In this document: in pieces, positions 46,032 through 57,854 of the stretch
Position numbering within the stretch: position 1 is the first letter of the stretch
Layout of the letters: each line of letters starts with the position of its first letter
DNA from: Burkholderia sp052045245
GTDB taxonomy: Bacteria > Pseudomonadota > Gammaproteobacteria > Burkholderiales > Burkholderiaceae
Direction of reading: 5' to 3'
DNA length: 64,000 bases
Assembly: GCF_052045245.1 (NCBI RefSeq)
Contig: NZ_JBQEON010000013.1
Span: 95,680 to 159,679, forward strand
Program-made: the position numbers and the translations under genes
The notes under the pieces: generated by a model
The model's database searches: none
What the model was told of the DNA's origin: nothing
Seen by the model: only the letters and a program-made list of their open reading frames with translations

Positions 46032-47020
46032 CTCGAAGGGGTCTCCTGGGTTTGAGCGACGAAGAGCATATTCAAAAGTGACGCGATACGCAAACTCTGA
46101 TCCAGAAAATCACCTTGACATGCCATATTTCTCCATTATTATTGCTCATCACGTCACTATTGTTTGCCGCGTCAGGTTTGGGGCGGGTGCCGACGGCAGT
46201 CGGCCCGTTAAAAAAGGCGGCCGCAAGCGCGTGACTGAACGATTCGAAGAGAGAACCTGAGAGAGCCTTGGACTGCGTGTCGGCGTTGGCGAATTGTATT
46301 CGCCTCGCCGCGCGCAAGCCGGGTATGCGCTCGCGGGTTGGGATAGCGCGAAGTCGTGCGGCGCAAATAAAACGTGAGAAAAAGACGCCGGGAGGCAAGG
46401 CGACGGTCGTCGCGTTCATCAACGCCTGCAACAAGATGGTCGTCGCGCTGCGCAGCTACAAGGCGCAGAACGTCAAGGGCGGCCTCGGCTGCGGAGGCCA
46501 GCTGCAGGTCAATTGACGTTGCGGGCCGGCGATGCGCCGCCACTCGTGATGGCTTCGTTCCGTTTCACGCAGGGGTCATGCACGGGTGTCCCGTGCGTGA
46601 CGCCGAATCCGCTCACGCGGCACTGAGCGGGCGTACCCTGCGCAACGGCATCGGATGGATATCCGTTGGCCGAAGCGCCGTATCGCGTGCCTCAGGTGCG
46701 TCACGTCCCCGTTGACACGCCTTTTGCCGCCGGCTTGCCGGCGGCGTTTCCATTTGCGCGGCCGCCCGCCGCGAATCGACGACGCGACTTGTCCGATCGG
46801 ATCAGTTCCTTGTGACGCGATTTCGTGCCGACTTCTCGTTCGAGTTCAAAATTCCAAATCAAATAAATCGGACATGTACTAAAAAGATAATGCATGACTG
46901 ATTTTCGCGGTGTCGTTTGGCATGATCGGGCTACCACTATCCCGAATGCTTTCATCGTGACGTTCGGCCCGCCGGGGAATCTGCCGCTGGTCCGCACCCC
47001 GGGTGCCGTCACGCCAGGCC
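46032..47020. other. Largest non-coding region (989 bp)
   Basis: Separates two divergent signalling sets. It holds a good plus-strand sigma-70-like promoter at 46115-46142, a GC palindrome (GCCGCCGGC-TT-GCCGGCGGC, 46726-46745) preceded and followed by T-runs, and an AT-rich segment at 46840-46900 just before the kinase gene. A weak 82-codon frame at 46268-46516 was considered and not accepted. The region could hide a small RNA between the promoter and the palindrome. Confidence 0.45.
46115..46142 (+). promoter_or_regulatory. Sigma-70-like promoter with no obvious gene
   Basis: TTGACA, a 16-bp spacer and TATTAT in an AT-rich stretch. The next accepted plus-strand gene begins about 880 bases downstream, so it may drive a small RNA, a long leader or an unrecognised short gene. 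Confidence 0.4.
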
Positions 47021-50000
47021 ATGCCATACAGCACGCTTCAGTCCATCCGCCGCTACCAGAGCATCTCGATGTTCGGGGGCGGCATCGTCGTCACGATCCT
47101 GATCCTGATCGCCTGCGGGCTCGGGATCACGTCGATCGTCTACGGCTATCTGGACGGCGAGCGGCGCAATTTCCTGAACGGTGTCGAGGAAACCGTCGAC
47201 GAGGTGCAGGTGGCCGAGACATCGTTTCGTAACGGTGTCACGAATACACAACTCATCTGGCGCGAGCTTGGCCCGGCGCCGGCGGACGTCACGAAGGCGT
47301 TTTTCGACAACGGCCAGCAGCTTGCGATCAAGCCGTATCCATCGCTGGTGATCGGCGTACCGGGGCAAACCGCGCAGCGCGACGACGTCGCGCGCTATCT
47401 CGCGCTGTCGTTCCTGCTGTCGCGCATCGGCGCGGCGAGTTCGATCAATCGCGGGCGCACGCTCGAGGGCTATCACTACAGCACGCGCACGGGCGTGTTC
47501 GGCTTCGTGCCGCATCTGTCGCGCGACAATCCCGCGCTCGCGTCGGCCGATGCGCGCGCGCAGGTTCGCGCGGCGCTGCATATCGATTTCGATGGCACGG
47601 CACCGGCCTCGAACGACGGTCGGCCGAACGTCCGCTGGTTGCCGCCCTATCTCAATCCCGTGACCGGGCAGGCACGCATCCGGATTGCCGCCGAAGCGCG
47701 TGCCGGCGGCCAGCCGTTCGCGGTGCTGGTCACCGAATATGCGCCGGAATACCTGCTGTCCTGGCTGCCCGAGCACGGCACGGCCGGCGTGTTCTTCATC
47801 ACGTCGGCGGACAACCGGGTGATCGCGATCGATCCCGCTGTCGAGCGCACCAACGCGCTGACCGAGCGCCTGTTGAAACTCGACGTCGCGCGTGACGGCC
47901 ACGCGTCCGGCGAGCCGCGCTTTCGCGACGGCGCGATCGTGTTCGACAGCAAGCTCGCGGCAACCGGCTGGACGATCGCCTATGCGCTGTCGTGGGCCGA
48001 CGTGGCGGCCGGCATCGGCGTGCAGGCCGGCGCGCTCGCGGGCGCAACGCTCGTCGCGATCGCGGTGATGTGGCTGCTGCTCGTGCGCTTCCATCGGCGC
48101 GTGCTCATGCCGGTCTACGCACGTTCGGCGCGCGTGTTCGACAGCGAGGCGCTGTGCCGCAGCGTGATCGCGATGGCACCGGTCGGCATCAGCCTCGTGT
48201 CGCTGTCCGACCGGCGCGTGATGCTCGCGAGCGACGCGCTGACGCAGATGCTGTTGCCGCATGGCGGCGATCACCGCGCGCTGTCCGCGCAGGTGCTCGA
48301 GAAGTACGATGCGTTCGTCGCGAACGGCGGGGCCGGCCAGGCGATGATGACCGAGCTCGTGCTCGATGCACGCGGCGATGTGCCGCTGCATCTGGAGATC
48401 ATCGCGCAGGGTGCGCGTTACGAGGGCGAGGACGTGCTGATCGCGATCTTTGCCGATACGACCGCGCAGCGCCGGCTCGTGCATCAGCTCGAGGAGGCGG
48501 TGCGCGCGGCCGATTCGGCGAATGCGGCCAAGTCGTCGTTTCTCGCCGCGACGAGCCACGAGATCCGCACGCCGCTGAACGTGATTCTCGGCAATCTCGA
48601 ACTGCTCGAACGCACGGCGCTCGATGCGTCGCAGCAGAGCCGGGTGCAGACGCTGCGCGCGTCGGCCACGGGGCTGCTCGCGATCGTCAGCGACGTCCTC
48701 GATTTCTCGAAGATCGAAGCCGGCGCGATGTCGGTCGAGTCGATCGAGTTCGACGTGATCACCGTGATCGAACGCGAGCTCGCGGCCTTCGCGCCGGTCG
48801 CGAAGGCGAAAGGGCTGCCGCTGTTCGCCGATATCGATGCGGGCGGCGCGCAGCGGATGCGCGGCGACCCGACGCGGCTCGCGCAGGTGGTCGGCAACCT
48901 GTTGGGCAATGCGATCAAGTTCACGAGCGAAGGGCGCATCGTCGTGCGCGTGTCGGTCGGGCAGAATGCGCGCGGCGCAGCGGAGCTCGCGATCGGCGTC
49001 GAGGATACCGGCATCGGGATCGATCGCGCGCACCAGGCGAGGCTGTTCAAGCCGTTCTCGCAGGTCGATGCATCGATCACGCGGCGCTACGGCGGCACGG
49101 GGCTCGGGCTCGCGCTCTGCGATCGGCTGGTTGCGGCGATGGGCGGGGCGATCGCGGTCGACAGTGCGCCCGGCATCGGCAGCCTGTTTACCGTGCGTCT
49201 GCCGCTGCGCATGGGGATTGCGCCGAAATCCCCGGTCGGTGCGGTTGCGTGCGCCGGCCAGACGCTGATCGTCGTGTCGCCGGAGGACGCGTGGCGCGCG
49301 TTCGCGTTTCCGCATCTGCGGGCGTGGGGTTTCGACGTCGCGATGCATCCGAGTCCGATCGGGATTGCCGCCGGGTGCCTCGCGCGTGCCCACGCGATCG
49401 TGCTGTTCGGCGATTCCGATCATTGGCGGCGCGAGGAGCTCGACAGCCTCGGCGGTGGCACGCCGATCGTGCTGGCGACGCCGGACGGCCCGCTGCAGCC
49501 GAATGTCGCGGGCCGCACGATCCGCGTGTCGAGCTATTCGCTGAACGGGCTGCGCACGGCGATCGAGCAGGCCCGCGTCGCCACGGCCGAACCGCCGCGC
49601 GGGCCGGGCTGCGCGGCCGATGCCGTCCGGCCGGCGGTGCCGGTTGCCGGCGCGCGTGTGCCGCGCGTGCTGGTGGCCGACGACGCGTCGGTCAACGGGT
49701 CGATTTTCCGCGAGCAACTGGACGTGCTCGGCTGCGTGGTCCGGTGCGTGTCGTCCGGCGGCGCGGCGCTCGACACGCTCGCCGGCGGCGCGTGGGACGT
49801 GCTGCTGCTCGGCGCCGACCTGCACGACATGTTGACGCGCGAACTGGCGGAGACGGTTCATGCACGCGCGCTGCCGTGCGACATGATCGTCGTGGCATCG
49901 CATCTCGCGCCCGACGACGCCCGGCGTTACGCGGCATCGAACGTCGAATGCGTGCTGACCAAGCCGGTGACGCTGGCCGATCTGCGTCGCGGTCTGGCAC

Positions 50001-50104
50001 GCATCGCGCGGCGGCGCGGGATCGCGTTTCCCGCTGGTGCGGCGGACGAGCGGCCCGCGTCGAGCGTCATGGCGGCCGCAGCGGCGCACTGGTCGGGACG
50101 ATAA
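47021..50104 (+). CDS. Hybrid sensor kinase with a receiver lacking its Asp
   Basis: 1027 residues from the ATG at 47021 (a GTG at 47003 is the alternative). TM1 at about 19-44, periplasmic sensor region to about 325, TM2 at 330-350, a PAS-like region to about 480, then HisKA (His513 in TSHEIRTPLNVI) and HATPase (NLLGNAIKF, VEDTGIGID, YGGTGLGLALC). A first receiver-like region follows, without the acidic pocket. A second begins VLVADDASVNGS, but its acceptor position is Gly931 (VLLLGADLHDM), although the terminal Lys is kept. It shares N-terminal design with the kinase at 51434. CblS/CblT-like by context, with fimbrial control inferred. Confidence 0.87.
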   Translation: MPYSTLQSIRRYQSISMFGGGIVVTILILIACGLGITSIVYGYLDGERRNFLNGVEETVDEVQVAETSFRNGVTNTQLIWRELGPAPADVTKAFFDNGQQLAIKPYPSLVIGVPGQTAQRDDVARYLALSFLLSRIGAASSINRGRTLEGYHYSTRTGVFGFVPHLSRDNPALASADARAQVRAALHIDFDGTAPASNDGRPNVRWLPPYLNPVTGQARIRIAAEARAGGQPFAVLVTEYAPEYLLSWLPEHGTAGVFFITSADNRVIAIDPAVERTNALTERLLKLDVARDGHASGEPRFRDGAIVFDSKLAATGWTIAYALSWADVAAGIGVQAGALAGATLVAIAVMWLLLVRFHRRVLMPVYARSARVFDSEALCRSVIAMAPVGISLVSLSDRRVMLASDALTQMLLPHGGDHRALSAQVLEKYDAFVANGGAGQAMMTELVLDARGDVPLHLEIIAQGARYEGEDVLIAIFADTTAQRRLVHQLEEAVRAADSANAAKSSFLAATSHEIRTPLNVILGNLELLERTALDASQQSRVQTLRASATGLLAIVSDVLDFSKIEAGAMSVESIEFDVITVIERELAAFAPVAKAKGLPLFADIDAGGAQRMRGDPTRLAQVVGNLLGNAIKFTSEGRIVVRVSVGQNARGAAELAIGVEDTGIGIDRAHQARLFKPFSQVDASITRRYGGTGLGLALCDRLVAAMGGAIAVDSAPGIGSLFTVRLPLRMGIAPKSPVGAVACAGQTLIVVSPEDAWRAFAFPHLRAWGFDVAMHPSPIGIAAGCLARAHAIVLFGDSDHWRREELDSLGGGTPIVLATPDGPLQPNVAGRTIRVSSYSLNGLRTAIEQARVATAEPPRGPGCAADAVRPAVPVAGARVPRVLVADDASVNGSIFREQLDVLGCVVRCVSSGGAALDTLAGGAWDVLLLGADLHDMLTRELAETVHARALPCDMIVVASHLAPDDARRYAASNVECVLTKPVTLADLRRGLARIARRRGIAFPAGAADERPASSVMAAAAAHWSGR

Positions 50105-50216
50105 GAAAAAAGCGACGTCAGGGCGGCGTAGATCGCCTGCGTCAGAACGGGGAAGGCAGACACGCCGCATCGCTTCGGTGCCGCGTGATTTCGACTGAAG
50201 AAGGAAGGGTAAGGCC

Positions 50217-50414
50217 GTGCGCTATATGGGAAAGGTGTTCGGGCTGCTGCTTGGATTTGCGACGCTGCCGGAGAAATCCAGACGGGATTTCCTCACGAAG
50301 CTGAATGAATTCATGATGATGTCGCCATCGCAGAAGCGGCGGATCATCACCGAGTGGCAGCACGCCGCGGATGACGGGTCGGGTGAACCCGACAAATCCG
50401 TGGTCAAACGTTAG
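50217..50414 (+). CDS. 65-residue protein between kinase and response regulator
   Basis: GTG start with AAGG a few bases upstream; an ATG nine bases on is possible. The sequence (MGKVFGLLLGFATLPEK, then FLTKLNEFMMMSPSQKRRII) is predicted helical and basic and has no signal peptide. The codon quality and place between a kinase and a response regulator support a real small protein, perhaps a connector or regulator of the phosphorelay. No family recognised. Confidence 0.5.
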   Translation: MRYMGKVFGLLLGFATLPEKSRRDFLTKLNEFMMMSPSQKRRIITEWQHAADDGSGEPDKSVVKR

Positions 50415-50440
50415 GCGGCGGCTCCGGCCGCCTCGCGGGA

Positions 50441-50482
50441 CGCGACCGATCGGCAGCGTGGGGGCGCTGCCGATCGGTCGCG
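50441..50482. repeat. Perfect 18-bp inverted repeat
   Basis: CGCGACCGATCGGCAGCG and its exact reverse complement, separated by TGGGGG. It lies between the 65-residue gene and the response regulator. There is no T-tract on the plus strand, so it may be a barrier or attenuator rather than a simple terminator. Confidence 0.75.
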
Positions 50483-50687
50483 CGTGGGCGTCGGATCGGT
50501 ACGGGTGCAGGCCGCCAAGCCCGATCGCGCCGCCGCGACGCAGAACCCGTCTATTATCTTAAAATTATGCTGCGCACCGCCCGGTTCGCCGAACGTTGCA
50601 ACGCGACCGTGTTGCGGGATCGACTTGAATCACGGCGCGTCGCACAACATGGCACGTTAGGCCGCGTGTATCGGGAGAAGAATAGAG

Positions 50688-51350
50688 ATGGATGAATTTT
50701 TTGTGCGAGTGATGGTGGCGGACGATCATCCTTCGTCCGCACTCGGGATGTCGCAGGCGCTCGCGGGCAGCAGCACGATCAAGCTGCTGGGAACCGTTTC
50801 CAATTCGACCGACCTGGTGGCGATGCTCGACGAGCAGCAGAGCGACGTGCTCGTCGTCGATTACGTGATGCCCGGCGGCAAATACGGCGACGGCCTGTCG
50901 TTGCTGTCGTTTCTGCAACGTCGCTATCCGGCGCTGCGCCTCGTGACGATCACGATGATCGATAACCCGAGCGTGCTGCTCGCGATCCAGAAGCAGGGCG
51001 TCGGATGCATCCTGAGCAAGTCGGATGCGATTTCGCATCTAGTCGGCGCCGTGCATGCGGCGTTCGTCGGTGCCAATTACCTGTCTCCGTTCGTCAAGAA
51101 GTTGCTGGAAGAATGCCAGCCGTCCGCGGGTATCCGCACGCTGACCGCCCGCGAGATCGAAGTCGTGCGGCTGTATGGGGCCGGCCTGACGGTCGGCGAG
51201 ATCGCCATCCAGTTGCACCGAAGCAAGCAGACGATCAGTTCGCAGAAGTCGAGCGCGATGAAGAAGCTCGGCATCGTCCGCGATGCGGATCTGATCCGCT
51301 ACGCGAGCGAAGGCAAGCTTCCCGACATGCCCGGCGCCGAGGCACGGTGA
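50688..51350 (+). CDS. RcsB/NarL-type response regulator
   Basis: 220 residues. Receiver with VADDHPSS at 10-17, phospho-acceptor Asp58 in VLVVDYVMPGG, then LSKSD. The LuxR-type HTH is at about 150-196 (LTAREIEVVRLYGAGLTVGE, then QTISSQKSSAMKKLG). It resembles RcsB-like regulators such as those next to fimbrial clusters in Pseudomonas and Burkholderia (cable pilus CblR). It sits between two hybrid kinases and 3.6 kb before a pilin gene, so it is the best candidate for the fimbrial activator. Confidence 0.9.
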   Translation: MDEFFVRVMVADDHPSSALGMSQALAGSSTIKLLGTVSNSTDLVAMLDEQQSDVLVVDYVMPGGKYGDGLSLLSFLQRRYPALRLVTITMIDNPSVLLAIQKQGVGCILSKSDAISHLVGAVHAAFVGANYLSPFVKKLLEECQPSAGIRTLTAREIEVVRLYGAGLTVGEIAIQLHRSKQTISSQKSSAMKKLGIVRDADLIRYASEGKLPDMPGAEAR

Positions 51351-51433
51351 ATAGCTGCATGCGATGCACGATCCGGTGTCGGTGCCGGCGGCGCGCAGCG
51401 GCCGCCGGCACGCGCTTCGGCACGCGATAGTCC

Positions 51434-54463
<3,030 letters not shown>

Positions 54464-54924
54464 GCCGCCCCTCGGGAACCCTGCACGGTCCGCGCACGCG
54501 CGGTGGCGGCGAGCCGGATGATCCGGTTCGCGTGGTGACAACGTCGTGTTGTCCGGCGGAATGCCTGATTCCGCGCGATCTTCTTCCTCTGGCCATCGGC
54601 ACCGTCGCCGACTGGCCTCCAACTTGACGGTTATCCGGGGCGTTCCCGCGCGCGCGGCCGCCCGTGGCGTTCGTGTGCGAACCGGCCGTAGGAACGATGC
54701 GATAAGTGTGAGATTGATTTAACAATCAACTGGTTGAGTTTGTTGGATTTGCATATTCGTACGTATACGAATATATCGAGCACTATTTTTAGAGATCGTC
54801 CTATTTAGCGATGGCCGTGGTTTTCGGAAAATTGTGTCAGTGGAGGCAAACAACATTCCACGCATCGATTGCCGATTCAATACGGCAGTTCATTTTCCGA
54901 AACTCGCTCTATAGAGATCATCTG
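54464..54924 (+). other. Fimbrial promoter region and leader
   Basis: 461 bp, GC-rich at first then strongly AT-rich from about 54700 to the pilin start. It contains the palindrome at 54753-54774. No gene seen. Confidence 0.6.
54753..54774. promoter_or_regulatory. Palindrome ATATTCGTA-CGTA-TACGAATAT
   Basis: Perfect 9-bp inverted repeat with a 4-bp spacer, about 150 bp before the major pilin ATG. It has the form of a dimeric operator for a LuxR/RcsB-type regulator. Confidence 0.55.
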
Positions 54925-55461
54925 ATGAAACTCAACAAACTCGTTCTGGCACTGGGCGTGACCACGGCACTGTTCGGCATGGCACACACGGCTCAAGCCG
55001 AGCCGGTGTCGAAGAAGATCACGCTGACCGCGCAGATCAACGACGGCATCTTCGTGTCGAAGCCGGACGGCTCGACGTGGTACGGCACGGAAGAACTGCA
55101 GGCTACCGACTACTCGCAAACCAAGTTCGAAAAGACGCTGCCGGTCCGCGTGTGGACGAAGAACGCCGATTTCAACGTCTCGCTCGCGCAACCGCTGAAG
55201 CTGGCGAGCGGCAAGTACGAAATGAAGAACGCGAAGGTCACGCTGTCGGGCAACTCGGGTGATTCCGAAGTCAAGTTCGGCGCAGCCCAGAAGATCACGC
55301 AAGTGACGGCCGGCAACGGTGGCTTCGACGAAGTGCACAACCTGAAGATCAACGTCGACGCACCGGCCATGGTCGGCAGCATCAGCACGAACGGCAGCTA
55401 CAGCGGCGATCTCGTGATGGTGTTCGAGCCGGTCGCGGCATCGGGTGGCGATACGAAGTAA
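54925..55461 (+). CDS. CS1-type (alpha) major fimbrial subunit
   Basis: 178-residue pilin. The signal peptide is 24 residues (ending AQA|EP). The mature protein begins with a donor-strand-like SKKITLTAQI and ends SGDLVMVFEPV, as in CFA/I, CS1 and cable pilus major subunits. It has no cysteines, also typical of that class. The ATG at 54925 is preceded by AGAGA. It is followed by a hairpin and then the usher gene. I believe it is CblA-like, but cannot say how close it is to true CblA. Confidence 0.85.
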   Translation: MKLNKLVLALGVTTALFGMAHTAQAEPVSKKITLTAQINDGIFVSKPDGSTWYGTEELQATDYSQTKFEKTLPVRVWTKNADFNVSLAQPLKLASGKYEMKNAKVTLSGNSGDSEVKFGAAQKITQVTAGNGGFDEVHNLKINVDAPAMVGSISTNGSYSGDLVMVFEPVAASGGDTK

Positions 55462-55472
55462 CTGCCCCGCCT

Positions 55473-55497
55473 GGAACCCCGATCCCATCGGGGTTCC
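55473..55497 (+). terminator. Intercistronic hairpin after the major pilin
   Basis: Perfect 11-bp stem (GGAACCCCGAT / ATCGGGGTTCC) with loop CCC, 11 bases after the pilin stop, followed by TTCTCC. It would limit read-through into the usher or protect the pilin mRNA, raising pilin output relative to assembly proteins. Confidence 0.65.
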
Positions 55498-55565
55498 TTC
55501 TCCGCCGTTTCCTCCCGCCGAATTCCTGCGGCCGTTCGTCTCATTCCTCTTCAGAAGAAAACAGC

Positions 55566-57821
55566 GTGTTCGCCTATCAAGCTCCCTTTCGATTCAACAA
55601 GCTGTGGTTGGGTGCGTTTCTTTTCATTTCATCAAACTCATTTGCAGAACTAAAGGTTACGTACGGCGTGCCCGAAGGGTTCAGTGCGGCTGAGCTTGAT
55701 GATAGCGCGAACTATGTTGCGACCTTCAACGGGCGCACGCTGCCGGGGTTCATCAGCTATTCGCAACAGGATACGTCGCTGCAGTTCGATGCGGCGAAGT
55801 ATGCGGCCAACGGCATTTCGCCGGACGACGTCGACACGATCCGTAACGTCATCTCTCAGCTCGACTACAAGCGTTGCAGCAAGGGCTGCGACGTGGAGAT
55901 CGCCGGATATTACGTTACCGTCGACAAACTGAAGCGCTCGATCTCGATCCGGAATTCGAACCAGGATTACATCGCACCCGAAACGGGTTTCGGTCTGGTC
56001 AACAACCAGGCGCTCGACTTGCGAGCGTCGTCGGACGGCTACCGGGCCGTCAACGTCAACGGCAACACCTATGTCGGGCTCCCGTTCCAGAGCTTCGGCT
56101 ACATGAGCTGGTACGCGAACCGGACCGACTCGCGCAATTTCAGCGGCAGCCAGAAGGGGCTGTCGTCATATTACCTGCAGAAGAACTTCGCCAGCACGTA
56201 TGTGCGGGCGGGCAAGCAGAACAACATCGACTACGCGGCCGGGACGGTCAGCACGCTGCTGTCGCCGAGCTTCGACCAGTTCGTGACGGTCGGCAGCCAG
56301 ACCCACCTTCAGGTCGCAAGCAACGCCGGTTCGCTGGTCCTTTATGCATCGGCTGACGGCAACTACGAGTTCTACCGGAATGGCCGCCTGATCCTCAAGC
56401 GGCCTGCCGTGATCGGCCGTAACGAAATCAGCTTTGCCGATCTGCCGGGCGGTTACTACTCGGTCGAAGTTCGCCTTGTCGACCGCAACGGCAACGTGGT
56501 CAACCGCGAAACCCGCGAGGTCAACAACCTCAATTTCGGCGCGAGCAGCGGCAACGCCTGGCATTTGACGGCCGGCAAGGAGATGGGCACCGGCGGCTAT
56601 CTGCTCGAAGCCGCGATGAGCCGGAACTTCAAGCAGTTCTATCTGAATACGTCGATGCTCGCGGGCAAAGGCGGGAAATGGGCGGCGGAAGTCAACGTTA
56701 CCCGACCGATGCAACTGGGCCGCGTCGACATCACGCCTACTCTGGGCCTGTTGAGCGGCGAACGCAGTACCGGCGCCTACGCCAACATCTCGATGGCGAG
56801 CGAGGCGCTCGGCAGCCTGATGGTCAGCCGCTATCAGAACACCGAGGTGTCGCGCTTCTACTTCGGTCAGCCGAGCACCGCCGTGACCTACAGCCGCAAC
56901 ATTCGCGGCGTGACGTTCGGCTACAACTACCAGCGCTCGCGGTACAGCGAATCGCAGCAGGCCGAAGCGCGCTGGAACTACCGGCCGAACGGCCTGTGGG
57001 GCACGTTTGCGCTGGGCGTCCAGAAGGGCGGCTATCAAGGCAGCGGCGGCTATGGCGTGTATTTCAACATGACCATGATGCTGGAGAAGGTGCAGGCGAG
57101 CTTCAGCGCCGCGCATTCCGGCGGGCAGACGCAGCTCAGCGGCGACGTCCGCAAGGATTTTGTGGATGGCTTCGGCACGTCGACCATCGGCCTGACGGCG
57201 AGCCGGATTGGCACCGATTACAGCGTGAACACCTACGGCACCCGCTCCGGCTCGCGTGGCGACGCGTCGCTGAACCTGGGCACGAGCAGCGTGGGCAGCA
57301 ACGTCGATTTCAACTATCGCGGGATGGTCGCGGCCAGCCGTGAGGGCGTTGCGTTCGGTCGCTACAGCTCGAGCGGCAGCGCGATGCTGTTGAAGACACC
57401 GAACATCCCGGGCATGAAGTACGGCTTCAACGTCGAAGGCAGCCCGGTTGCCGGCAACAGTACGTATGCCGTGCCGCTCAGTGCGTATCGGGACGTGCCG
57501 TTCGCACGCGTGATGAGCACCAGCGAAAAGGTCGACATGAACGTCGAGGTGCCGGCGAACATCGTCCGGGCTCACCCGGGCCAGGTCTACGCGGCAACGG
57601 CGAAGGTCGACATCAACATGGTGTACAGCGGATTCCTGAAAGATGCGAACGGCAAGCCGGTGAGCGGCAAGGTGATCGAAACCGGCGATACGGTGCATCC
57701 GAACGGCCTGTTCTCGATCGTCAGCAAGACGATGCTGTCGCAGATCACGCTCGACCAGAACGGACATCGCTACACGTGCAGCTTGAAGGACGCGAACGGA
57801 AACGATTTCCGTTGCCAGTGA
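55566..57821 (+). CDS. Outer-membrane usher of the CS1/alpha fimbrial class
   Basis: 751 residues from a GTG start (55566). Signal peptide of about 27 residues ending SFA|EL. It is a CfaC/CooC/CblC-like usher with an N-terminal chaperone-binding domain (to about 140), the beta barrel with plug region (FYRNGRLILKRPAVIGRNEI at about 275), and a short C-terminal domain with a Cys pair (YTCSLKDANGNDFRC). It is shorter than gamma ushers (about 830) but has no visible gap. It exports and assembles the pilin at the outer membrane. Confidence 0.87.
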   Translation: MFAYQAPFRFNKLWLGAFLFISSNSFAELKVTYGVPEGFSAAELDDSANYVATFNGRTLPGFISYSQQDTSLQFDAAKYAANGISPDDVDTIRNVISQLDYKRCSKGCDVEIAGYYVTVDKLKRSISIRNSNQDYIAPETGFGLVNNQALDLRASSDGYRAVNVNGNTYVGLPFQSFGYMSWYANRTDSRNFSGSQKGLSSYYLQKNFASTYVRAGKQNNIDYAAGTVSTLLSPSFDQFVTVGSQTHLQVASNAGSLVLYASADGNYEFYRNGRLILKRPAVIGRNEISFADLPGGYYSVEVRLVDRNGNVVNRETREVNNLNFGASSGNAWHLTAGKEMGTGGYLLEAAMSRNFKQFYLNTSMLAGKGGKWAAEVNVTRPMQLGRVDITPTLGLLSGERSTGAYANISMASEALGSLMVSRYQNTEVSRFYFGQPSTAVTYSRNIRGVTFGYNYQRSRYSESQQAEARWNYRPNGLWGTFALGVQKGGYQGSGGYGVYFNMTMMLEKVQASFSAAHSGGQTQLSGDVRKDFVDGFGTSTIGLTASRIGTDYSVNTYGTRSGSRGDASLNLGTSSVGSNVDFNYRGMVAASREGVAFGRYSSSGSAMLLKTPNIPGMKYGFNVEGSPVAGNSTYAVPLSAYRDVPFARVMSTSEKVDMNVEVPANIVRAHPGQVYAATAKVDINMVYSGFLKDANGKPVSGKVIETGDTVHPNGLFSIVSKTMLSQITLDQNGHRYTCSLKDANGNDFRCQ

Positions 57822-57854
57822 CGGCCCACTCAACCATTTATAGGGATTGACGAC

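Noticed and set aside
42765..46055. 1096-codon open frame opposite the signalling genes
   Set aside because: Antisense shadow; the opposite strand has complete kinase, molybdopterin-fold and BetR-receiver proteins.
46268..46516. 82-codon frame, C-terminal half faintly like an IS110 transposase end
   Set aside because: Match too weak, no ribosome binding site, no IS ends or other transposase parts nearby.
47009..50170. 1053-codon open frame opposite the hybrid kinase
   Set aside because: Antisense shadow with biased composition and no family resemblance.
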